Below are positions 47,064-55,654 of a stretch of 64,000 bases of DNA, in pieces. Source of the stretch: Salvelinus alpinus (Eukaryota > Chordata > Actinopteri > Salmoniformes > Salmonidae). Numbering within the stretch: the stretch's first letter is position 1; each line of letters begins with the position of its first letter. The notes beneath the pieces were generated by a model, which saw only the letters and a program-made list of their open reading frames with translations, searched no databases and had not been told where the DNA came from. The position numbers and the translations under genes were made by a program. The DNA lies in the NCBI RefSeq assembly GCF_045679555.1, contig NC_092091.1, forward strand, positions 83,197,953 to 83,261,952. Reading direction: 5' to 3'.

Positions 47064-49160
47064 AATAGGGGGCAGAATAGGAGAAGAGAGGGGGGAGAAG
47101 AGGAGAGGGGGAGGAGAGGATAGGTGGAGAAGAGGAGAGGGGGGAGAGGTGGAGAAGAGGGGGGAGAATGGGAGAGGTGGAGAAGAGGAGAGGGGGATGA
47201 GAAGATAGGTGGAGAAGAGGAGAGGGGGAGAGGATGGGAGGAGAGGGGGAGAAGAGGAGAGGAGAGGGGGAGGAGAGGAGAGGGGGAGGAAGCAGAGAGG
47301 GGGGAGAAGAGGAGAGGGGAGAGAGGGAGAGGAGAGGGGGAGTAGAGGAGAGGGGCAGAATAGGAGAAGAGAAGAGGAGGTGGGGTGGAGAAGAGGTGAG
47401 GGGTAGAAGAGGAGAGGGGAGAGAAGAGGAGAGGGGAGAGGAGGAGAGGAGAGGGGGGAGAAGAGGAGAGGGGGAAAAAGAGGAGAAGAGAGGGGAGAAG
47501 AGGAGGGGGTTTTAGAAGAGGTGAGGGGTAGAAGAGGAGAGGGGAGAGAAGGGGAGAAGAGGAGAGGGGAAAGAAGGAGTGTAGAGGAGGGGGGGAGAAG
47601 ATGAGAGGGAGAAAAGAGGAGAGGGAGAAAAGAAGAGAGGGGAGAAGAGGAGAGGGGTGAAGAGGAGAGGAGAGGAGAAGTGGGAGAAGTGCGAGAAGGG
47701 GGAGGAGAGGGGGAGGAGAGTAGCGACGGAGAAGAGGACAGGGGGAGATGAGGAGAAGTGAGAAGAGAGGGGGAGGAGAGGGGGGAGTAGAGGAGAGGAG
47801 AGGGGAGAAGAGAGGGGAAGAGGAGAGAAAAGGGAAGAAGAGAAGAGGAGAGGAGATGAGATGAGTGGTAAAGAGGAGAGGGGAGAGGAGAGGAGAGGAT
47901 AGTGGAGAGGAGGAGAGAGGGGGTAAGAGGAGATGTGCAGAAGAAGAGTGGGGAGGAGGGGAGAGGAGAGGGGGGGAAAGATCAGTGGGGGAGAGGGAAG
48001 GGGAGAGGAGAGCGGGAAAGGATGAGGGGGAAAAGAGGAGGAGAAGATGGGAGAAGAGGAGAAGAGAGGGGGAGAAGAGGGGAGGGGAGAAGAGGAGAGA
48101 GGAGGGGAGAGGGGGAGGAGAGGAGAAGGGAAGAGGGGGAGAAGAGGGGGAATAAAGGGGGAGGAGGGGAGAGGGGAAGAGGATAATAGAGGGGGTGGGA
48201 GGGGGAGGAGAGGAGAGGTGGGGGCAGAAGAGGAGAGGAGAATGGGAGAAGAGAGGGGGAGAAGAGGAGAAGAGAGGGGGAGAAGAGGGGAGGGGGAGAA
48301 GAGGAGAGAGGAGGGGAGAGGGAGAGGAGAAGGGAAGAGGGGGAATAAAGGGGGAGGAGAGGAGAGGGAAAGAGGATAATAGAGGGGGTGGGAGGGGGAG
48401 GAGAGGAGAGGTGGGGGCAGAAGAGGAAAAAAGAGGGGGAGAGGAGGATTCGAGAGGAGAAGAGGAGAAGAGAGAAGAGGAGAGGAGAAGAGAGGGGGAA
48501 GAGGAGAGAGGGGGGAGAAGAGGAGAAGAAAGGGGGAGAAGATGAGAAGAGAGGGGGGAAGAGGAGAGAGGGGGGAGAAGAGGAGACAGTGGAGAAGAGT
48601 AGAGTGGATAGAAGAGACGATTATAATTGGGGAGAAGAGGGGAGAGAAGAGGAGTGGGGGGGAAGAGGAGAATGGGAGAAGAAAGGGGGAGAAGGGAGAG
48701 AGGGGAGAAGAGGAGATGAGATTAGGAGAAGAGAGAGAGGGAGATGAGAAGAAAGGTGGAGGAGAGGAGAGGAGAGGAGAGGGGAGAGGAGTGGAGAGGA
48801 GAGGGGGTAGGAGAGGAGAGGGGGTAGGAGAGGAGAGGAGAGGGGGGGGAAGAGGGAATGGGAGAGGAGAGGAGAAGGGGAGGAGAGGAGATTGGGAGAA
48901 GAGGGAATGGGAGAGGAGAGGAGAAGGGGGGGAGAGGGAATGGGAGAGGAGAGGAGAGGAGAAGGGGGAGGAGAGGAGAGGAGAGAGGGGAGTAGATGGG
49001 AAAGGAGAGGGGGAGGAGAGGGGGAGAAGGCGAGAGGGTGAGAAGATGAGGGGGAGAAGAGGAGGAGAAGATGGGAGAAGAGGAGAAGGGGGAGGAGAGG
49101 AGAGGGGGGAGAAGAGGAGGATGAGAGAAGGGGAGAGGAAGAGAAGAGAGGGGAGAGGAG
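47064..49160. repeat. 2.1-kb polypurine tract (copy A)
   Basis: Almost pure G/A on the plus strand (GGGGGAGAAGAGGAGAGG and variants). ORFs on either strand here are compositional. Confidence 0.95.
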
Positions 49161-49591
49161 GTACTGTTTGTCTCCCACCGTTCCACTCAGAGGACTCTAC
49201 CTTCTGTTATCAAGTGGGCGTTTCCACCATATTTAGTGTATCAGTCATTTCAGTGAAGGGAACAAGTGCACACTTTAGGAGAAAGGAGAGATATTTGGGA
49301 CAATGCTTCCTTCTAGTCTACAGTCCTGCGTCTGTGACACCAGATTTTCGCCTAGTGGACATAAGAGGAACTGTCCTGTCAGTGTGTTTTTACTGCTGGC
49401 TCAAAACAACACATGACCTGCATACAGGATATGATTCATGTGTGAGTACTAAAAGCATATGAATATAGTATATTATAGTATATTTATTATATATGTGGGT
49501 CTGATAAGTAAACACTCTTAATGTTTGCTGTTTTATCACTCAGAAGAACATTGGGCACTATGTAACCAAACACATGTGAAACCTCATGATA
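49161..49591 (+). promoter_or_regulatory. Conserved segment upstream of SRCR gene A; possible first exon and donor
   Basis: Unique 431-bp island between a purine tract and a pyrimidine array, present three times in the window (also 57751-58181, and inverted at 35689-36118). It contains a consensus-like donor GATTCATGT/GTGAGTAC at 49441/49442, which would open an intron running to the acceptor at 50847. Its role as promoter or leader exon is inference from position and conservation. No signal peptide was found in it. Confidence 0.4.
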
Positions 49592-49649
49592 AGCCTGTCT
49601 TCCCATCACATCATGAAAGGTCATGTTGATGTTCATTTAACCTCTGTCT

Positions 49650-50847
49650 CTCTCTTCCTCTGACTCCTCCCTTTCTCCTCTGTCTCTCTCTTCCTCTGAC
49701 TCCTCCCTTTCTCCTCTGTCTCTCTCTTCCTCTGACTCCTCCCTTTCTCCTCTGTCTCTCTCTTTCTCTGACTCCTCCCTTTCTTCTCTGTCTCTCTCTT
49801 CCTCTGACTCCTCCCTTTCTCCTCTGTCTCTCTCTTCCCATGACTCCTCCCTTTCTCCTCTGTCTCTCTCTTCCTCTGACTCCTCCCTTTCTCCTCTGTC
49901 TCTCTCTTCCTCTGACTCCTCCCTTTCTCCTCTGTCTCTCTCTTCCTCTGACTCCTCCCTTTCTCCTCTGTCTCTCTCTTCCTCTGACTCCTCCCTTTCT
50001 CCTCTGTCTCTCTCTTCCTCTGACTCCTCCCTTTCTCCTCTGTCTCTCTCTTCCTCTGACTCCTCCCTTTCTCCTCTCTCTCTCTTCCTCTGACTCCTCC
50101 CTTTCTCCTCTGTCTCTCTCTTTCTCTGACTCCTCCCTTTCTTCTCTGTCTCTCTCTTCCTCTGACTCCTCCCTTTCTCCTCTGTCTCTCTCTTTCTCTG
50201 ACTCCTCACTTTCTTCTCTTTCTCTCTCTTCCTCTGACTCCTCCCTTTCTCCTCTGTCTCTCTCTTCCTCTGACTCCTCCCTTTCTCCTCTGTCTCTCTC
50301 TTTCTCTGTTTCTCTCTTTCTCCTCTGTCTCTCTCTTCCTCTGACTCCTCCCTTTCTCCTCTGTCTCTCTCTTTCTCTGTCTCTCTCTTTCTCCTCTGTC
50401 TCTCTCTTCCTCTGACTCCTCCCTTTCTCCTCTGTTTCTCTCTTCCTCTGACTCCTCCCTTTCCCCTCTTTCTCTCTCTTCCTCTGACTCCTCCCTTTCT
50501 CCTCTGTCTCTCTCTTCCTCTGACTCCTCCCTTTCTCCTTTGTCTCTCTCTTCCTCTGACTCCTCCCTTTCTCCTCTGTCTCTCTCTTCCTCTGACTCCT
50601 CCCTTTCTCCTCTGTCTCTCTCTTCCTCTGACTCCTCCCTTTCTCCTCTGTCTCTCTCTCTCTCTGTCTCTCTCTTTCTCCTCTGTCTCTCTCTTCCTCT
50701 GACTCCTCCCTTTCTCCTCTGTCTCTCTCTTCCTCTGACTCCTCCCTTTCTCCTCTGTCTCTCTCTTCTTCTGACTCCTCCCTTTCTCCTCTGTCTCTCT
50801 GTCTCTCTTTCTCTCTCTTTCTCCTCTGTCTCTCTCTTTCTCCTCAG
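49650..50847 (+). repeat. 36-bp pyrimidine minisatellite forming a splice-acceptor tract (copy A)
   Basis: About 33 units of 36 bp containing TCTGTCTCTCTCTTCCTC and TGACTCCTCCCTTTCTCC. Each unit has CTGAC, which fits the branch-point pattern yUnAy, followed by pyrimidines. I see no AG dinucleotide from about 49620 until the CAG at 50845-50847 that precedes the next exon. Confidence 0.9.
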
Positions 50848-50877
50848 ATCTTCAAGCTCAAAGCGTCAGTCCACCAG
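50848..50877 (+). CDS. SRCR gene A, 30-nt linker exon
   Basis: Acceptor TTTCTCCTCAG, donor GTAGGT. In phase 1 it encodes LQAQSVSPP, leading into AELSVRL of SRCR1. It would be the mature N-terminus if a signal exon lies upstream. Identical in copy B. Confidence 0.6.
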
Positions 50878-53800
50878 GTAGGTAGAGTATAAATCTACAG
50901 TGATTATAGCAGTTCAATATTAGTCAACTTTATTTTTCCCACATGGAGAAATTCATGTGTCCATACAAACAATTCTAAAACCCAATAACAAGTAGTGTTT
51001 TATGGACCTACTAATACTTGTCAACCACAAAGCATTACTGCTGTTAGAATAACAGAATCACTGTCATCATCTGTCCTCACCACTGTGTTTTCCTCTCTGC
51101 TGTTTACAGCTGAACTCTCAGTCAGACTGGTGAATGGGACCACTTCCTGTTCTGGGACAGTGGAAGTCTTCTACATAGGAGAGTGGTTGGGTCTATGTAT
51201 TGAGTGGTGGTGGAGAATGATGATAGAGGCTAAGGTTGTGTGTAGAGAGCTGGACTGTGGGAATGTCGAAGCTGAATCTAGAGGACCTCTGGTTGAAGAG
51301 GGAAGAAGAGGAATCAGACTATATAGGAGATGCAGGGGAGATGAGTCTTCTATTAGACATTGTGACATCATAGGAAGACCTGGTGTCTGTGATGGTGAAT
51401 ATTATCATCATGTGACCTGTTCAGGTAAGAGACTGGTCATATTGACAGATTTATTTATACATTATACAATATTACCATGTATCATGTTTTATGTGTTTTT
51501 ATTTCATTTAAATAGAGGGAGAGATGTCAGATGTATTTAAACATTATATTTGTGTTTGTCATATTGGTTTATGGGAGATGTTCATGGGCAGATCATTGTA
51601 GTTCAGATGGTACTGAAGTGAAGCTGCCTGATGGATGTCCAGCTGTTTATTTTCTATAAAGTGAAGTGAACTTATTCCTGTCTCCTGCCTGCATTATTCC
51701 CAACCCGATCCTGAGTGACTAAGAACCCATTTCTACCTCTTACAGTATCAAACATAGCAAACTACAATCTTTTATCCAACATATTTGTGTTTAGTCCTTG
51801 ACAGTGTCATCAACAAAACTGATTGAATGTTCAACCAACTCTTTTTCTCCAGAGTCTGTGCGGCTTGTGGATGGAGCTGGTCTCTGCTCTGGGAGAGTGG
51901 AGGTGAAGTCCAATCAGTCCTGGGCCTCAGTGTGTGAAGCTGACTTTGACCGGCAGGATGCAGAGGTAGTCTGTGGGGAGCTTGGCTGTGGGGCTCCTGC
52001 AGCTCTACAGGGGGGGCTCTATGGAGGAGGTGAGGGTCAGACCTGGGATAAAGAGTTCCAGTGTAAAGGCAAAGAGTCCCTTCTCCTGGACTGTGACACC
52101 TCAGACAGAAAACACAACACCTGCCTACCTGGTAATGCTGTTGGACTCACCTGCTCAGGTAAGAAACAGTTTGACAACCAATCAACATTGTTTCTCACCT
52201 GGAGTGAAGAATATGAGAGACAATATAGGTGTGTTTTAGTGAGAAAATAGTAAGATTACTGTCTCTCTCTTTTCTTTTCTCAGAGCCTGATGATGTGAGG
52301 CTGGTGGGAGGAGGCAGTCGCTGTGCTGGTGGAGTGGAGTGGTACGACCAGGGAGAGTGGAGGACTGTGGGAACTGAGGACGAGGACCAGGAGGATGTAG
52401 CTGCAGTAGTGTGTAGACAGCTGGGTTGTGGATCCACTGTTTCAGTACGACCTGGAAACACCACTAGAGAGATTGGTGTTTCCTGTTCTGGGTCTGAGTC
52501 TTCACTGAGGGAGTGTTCCAGAATGTATGATCTCCGTCCTGGACTCACAGTGATCTGCTCAGGTAAGAACAAGATACACTATATGGCCAAAGGTATGTGG
52601 ACATATGTGGATTCGGCTATTTCAGCCACACATGTTGCTGACAGGTGTATAAAATTGAGTACACAGCCATGCAATCTCCATAGACAAACATTACCAGTAG
52701 AATGGCCTTACTGAAGAGCTCAGTGACTTAACGTGGCACGTCTAGGAGCAACAACGGCTCAGCCGCGAAGTGGTAGACAACACAAGCTCACAGAACGGAC
52801 CGCCGAGTGCTGAACCACGTAGAGCGTAAAAATAATCCTCTGTTGTAAAACTCACTGCTGAGTTCCACATACTTTTGTCCATGTATTATATCTCCTTCCT
52901 GGACTCACAGTGATCTGCTCAGGAAATATCAACATATTATAATTATATTCAACTGATTTCCTTCATTCATACAACTTCCTCTGCACCTCTCATGATGACT
53001 GTTTAGCTTGTCAGTCTGCTTTACAAAATATATCACTCAGTCAAGTAGGAATCAAATACAACTTAAATATCCCAGAATGTTTTGTATTTGAGTGTTATCT
53101 CAGTGAACGTCTCTACTCACTACCACTGTCACATGTCATGTTATTGTCATATCTAAATGAGGAAAGTAGTTGAGGAGCTACGTTTTCTTTTTCTCTCCTC
53201 TTGTTCCAGATGTCCTGCTTAAGCCTGATATCAACATATGTTGTCTCAGTGACTGTAGGCCCACTACTCATGTTGCCCTGTGAGGGAGGGTGGCTGGCAC
53301 TGTTACATGCTGATGTTATTGTCATATCTATAGGAAACTAGTTGAAGAGGTTTTTCTTCTTCTCTTTTATTGTTACAGATCTCCTGGTCCAGCCTGATAT
53401 CTCCCTGACTGACTCAATGGGAGGGGTCTCCAGGGGCCACCAGGGGCCCGAGGTGTTCAGGGGCTACAGCTTCACCATCACCTGCTCCACTCAGCCACAG
53501 TACCCAGGAGGCTCCTTCCTCCTCACGTTCACCGGCTCCAACAGAACCCAGACCCAGCCAGCTGTCAATCACTCTGCTGCCTTCCTCTTCCCTGCTGCAG
53601 ATGACTCCCACCAAGGGAACTACAGCTGTGTTTATGACAATTATGTTTTCTCTCATAACTTCTCCTCTGAGAGTGAGCTCCTCTCCCTCACCATCACAGG
53701 TAACTGAACATGAACCAGACTTATAACTTTGTCATTGACAGATTTCCCACAGATCTATGTGATGATGATCAGTCCCCTCATCAAAGGTGTTTCTGTTTGC

Positions 53801-54177
53801 AGCCTCTCCTCTGCCAGCCTTCATCATCAGACACGTTGTAGTGCTGCTGCTCCTACTGACAGCCATCACCACCTCCTACCTGTACTACAAGGTAAAGACA
53901 TTTACTCAGACGTTACAAGTCATTTAAACTGGAGGGAGAGGGTGAGGGGGAGAGGGAGGGAGAGGGTGAGGAGGAGAGGGAGGGAGAGAGAATGGAGATA
54001 CTAGAGAGTAAATGTCTGACTGTTGGTGCTGTGTCTCCCTAGCCCACCAGGAGGCAGAAGAGAGTGAACAGGGTGAGCAGCATGGATCTTGATGTCAATG
54101 CCATGGAGATGGTCTCTCTGAGCTCCAGAGCTGAAGCTGGACCGGGAGAGGAGAGAGCAGCCCAGGGGACGGAGTAG
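50848..54177 (+). CDS. SRCR/Ig membrane receptor gene, copy A
   Basis: Seven recognised exons: 50848-50877, 51110-51424, 51853-52158, 52284-52562, 53379-53699, 53803-53891 and 54043-54177 (TAG). All junctions are GT-AG and phases agree. The product has three SRCR domains, one Ig-like domain, a transmembrane helix and a 44-residue tail. SRCR1 and SRCR2 have eight cysteines and one exon each, as in group B SRCR proteins (CD5/CD6/CD163/DMBT1 relatives). The signal-peptide exon was not found, so the start is missing. The tail (PTRRQKRVNRVSS, AMEMVSLSSRAEAGPG) has no Tyr motif. Ligand unknown; an immune role is inferred from the family. The 3' UTR runs to AATAAA at 55421. Confidence 0.85.
51110..51424 (+). 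CDS. SRCR gene A, SRCR domain 1
   Basis: Phase 1-1 exon: ELSVRLVNGTTSCSGTVEV ... EAKVVCRELDCGN ... HHVTCSG. Eight cysteines. It carries two replacements relative to copy B (Arg/Ser and His/Gln). Confidence 0.88.
51853..52158 (+). CDS. SRCR gene A, SRCR domain 2
   Basis: Phase 1-1: ESVRLVDGAGLCSGRVEVK, SWASVCEADFDRQDAEVVC, GELGCGAPAAL, GLTCSG. All eight group-B cysteines; identical to copy B. One N-glycosylation site (NQS) is present. Confidence 0.92.
52284..52562 (+). CDS. SRCR gene A, SRCR domain 3
   Basis: Phase 1-1: DDVRLVGGGSRCAGGVEWY, EWRTVGTEDEDQEDVAAVVC, RQLGCGSTVSV, ECSRMYD, LTVICSG. Only six cysteines: those at positions 2 and 7 of the group-B pattern are missing. The C-terminal third differs strongly from copy B. 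Confidence 0.88.
52575..52887. mobile_element. Non-autonomous Tc1-like remnant in SRCR intron (copy A)
   Basis: TACACTATATGGCCAAAGGT at the left and TCCACATACTTTTGTCCATG at the right are termini of a salmonid Tc1-like family. About 310 bp, with no transposase. Also in copy B (61171-61483), so it predates their separation. Confidence 0.75.
52891..52923 (+). pseudogene. duplicated 3' end of the SRCR3 exon
   Basis: TCCTGGACTCACAGTGATCT plus GCTCAGG repeats the end of the SRCR3 exon, but the donor GTAAG is replaced by GAAAT. It sits next to the Tc1 remnant. Confidence 0.75.
53210..53283 (+). pseudogene. degenerate duplicate Ig-exon start (copy A)
   Basis: After an acceptor-like CTTGTTCCAG it reads DVLLKPDINI, similar to DLLVQPDISL of the Ig exon, and soon meets TGA. 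Probably a dead second Ig exon; the same in copy B (61806-61879). Confidence 0.65.
53379..53699 (+). CDS. SRCR gene A, Ig-like domain
   Basis: Phase 1-1: DLLVQPDISL, YSFTITCSTQ, SFLLTFTGSNRTQ, DDSHQGNYSCVY, LSLTITG. The Cys pair (TITC...YSCVY) and D-S-x-x-G-x-Y-x-C motif define an Ig fold. Three N-glycosylation sites are plausible (NRT, NHS, NFS). Confidence 0.9.
53803..53891 (+). CDS. SRCR gene A, transmembrane exon
   Basis: Encodes ASPLPAFIIRHVVVLLLLL and TAITTSYLYYK, one hydrophobic helix. Phase 1 to 0. Confidence 0.88.
54043..54177 (+). CDS. SRCR gene A, cytoplasmic exon
   Basis: Starts PTRRQKRVNRVSS (stop-transfer basic stretch) and ends EERAAQGTE before TAG. Confidence 0.88.
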   Translation, partial: PTRRQKRVNRVSSMDLDVNAMEMVSLSSRAEAGPGEERAAQGTE

Positions 54178-54373
54178 GAGTAGAATGAAGCTGACCCTAC
54201 ATGCTGATCTTAGATCAGTTTTGTGTTTTAAATCGATGGTCAGCAGTGGACTGGTGGTTCTAATTTTAATAACAAGTTCAGAATTAGTTTATCTTTCTAG
54301 AACCTTGGAAGGAATCTAAAAGGAGTGACTGCAACCACCATTATTCCTTTTAGTTTGGTTTTTACCACCAGAG

Positions 54374-54946
54374 AAACATGGGGTTCTGGGTAACATGGGG
54401 TTCAGGGTAACATGGGGTTCAGGGTAACATGGGGTTCTGGGTAACATGGGGTTTTGGATAACATGGGGTTCAGGGTAACATGGGGTTCAGGGTAACATGG
54501 GGTTTGAGTAACATGGGGTTTTGGTGACATGGGGTTTTGGTAACATGGGGTTTGGGGTAACATGGGGTTCTGGGTAACATGGGGTTTTGGGTAACATGGG
54601 GTTTTGCTAACATGGGATATTGTGTAACATGGGGTTTTGGTAACATGGGGTTTTGGTACATTTACATTTAAGTCATTTAGCAGACGCTCTTATCCAGAGC
54701 GACTTACAAATTGGAAAGTTCATACATATTCATCCTGGTCCCCCCGTGGGGAATGAACCCACAACCCTGGCGTTGCAAGCGCCATGCTCTACCAACTGAG
54801 CCACACGGGACCACCATGGTAACATGGTGTTTTGGGTAACATGGGGTTCTGGGTAACATGGGGTTTGGGTAACATGAGGTTTTGGTAACATGGGGTTTTG
54901 GGTAACATGGGGTTCTGGGTAACATGGGGTTTGAGGTAACATGGGG
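54374..54946. repeat. G-rich 17-19 bp minisatellite (locus 2), split by a SINE
   Basis: AACATGGGGTTCTGGGTA and variants in the SRCR gene A 3' UTR or flank; the same repeat family as 27454-28000. Confidence 0.93.
54656..54815 (-). mobile_element. tRNA-derived SINE with V-SINE-like tail
   Basis: On the minus strand: GTGTGGCTCAGTTGGTAGAG (A box), GGGTTGTGGGTTCATTCCCC (B box), then TAAGTCGCTCTGGATAAGAG and CGTCTGCTAAATGAC. Inserted within the G-rich minisatellite. Confidence 0.88.
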
Positions 54947-55026
54947 TTTAAATTATTTTAAGCGAGTAGCTCAATTACATCTATTTTGTGTTCCAGAATG
55001 TATTGATTGTTGCTTTTGTCTTCATG

Positions 55027-55155
55027 TCTTTATCTTATTTAGTGTCTCTTAGATTCTTTATCTTATTTAGTGTCTCTTAGATTCTTTATCTTATTTAGTG
55101 TCTCTTGGATTCTTTGTCTTATTTAGTGTCTCTTAGATTCTTTATCTTATTTAGT
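55027..55155. repeat. 31-bp short repeat
   Basis: About four copies of TATCTTATTTAGTGTCTCTT plus AGATTCTT in the 3' flank. Copy B has a shortened unit near 63690. Confidence 0.88.
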
Positions 55156-55420
55156 GTTCTAGAAAACCCCATGTGTATCAAGAATGGTCCACCACCCAAA
55201 GGACATCCAGCCAACTGGACACAAGTGTAGGAAGCTTTGGAGTCAACATATTCTGAGGTCTAAAGGTGGGGGTTTAACTCAATATCAGGAAGGTGTTCCT
55301 AATGTTTTGTCCACTCAGTGAATAGTTGTGAGTTCAGATGATGTTGCTGTTATGTTATTTACTCTTTCCAGATAAAGACCTGTTGTTCTCTAAACTGTCA
55401 TGTTTTCACTGAATGCTTTT

Positions 55421-55426
55421 AATAAA
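55421..55426 (+). terminator. polyadenylation signal, SRCR gene A
   Basis: AATAAA about 1.2 kb after the stop codon. Likely but not proven site. Confidence 0.5.
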
Positions 55427-55542
55427 CTCACAGGCTGTCAGTCTTGTGTGATTTCCCTCCAGTTTTTTATTTCCCAGTGGTCAAGGGGTTATTGATCATT
55501 AGTGATTCCATCAGTGACACCAGACATCAGCTCAGCCCAGAG

Positions 55543-55642
55543 NNNNNNNNNNNNNNNNNNNNNNNNNNNNNNNNNNNNNNNNNNNNNNNNNNNNNNNNNN
55601 NNNNNNNNNNNNNNNNNNNNNNNNNNNNNNNNNNNNNNNNNN
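55543..55642. other. assembly gap (100 N) between the two SRCR units
   Basis: Exactly 100 N. Sequence to the right begins inside the 36-bp repeat that starts the unit, so the real distance is unknown. Confidence 0.98.
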
Positions 55643-55654
55643 TGTTGAGGTGAG

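Noticed and set aside
49242-49420. Signal peptide for the SRCR genes inside the conserved upstream island
   Set aside because: The hydrophobic stretch CPVSVFLLLA lies far from its ATG and the frame ends in TGA; no phase-1 junction to the 30-nt exon preserves it.
48542-49462. Long frame ending in GTVCLPPFHSEDSTFCYQVG...
   Set aside because: Most is purine-tract Arg/Glu/Gly. The ending is shared with the inverted copy, but it lacks a start, splice logic or known domain; kept only as a non-coding conserved segment.
49637-50209. RERETEEKGRSQRK-type repeat protein on the minus strand
   Set aside because: By-product of the 36-bp pyrimidine minisatellite; 36 is a multiple of three, so a frame stays open by chance.
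53729-54004. 91-codon plus-strand frame across the transmembrane exon
   Set aside because: Wrong frame; the exon read in phase 1 gives the hydrophobic helix.
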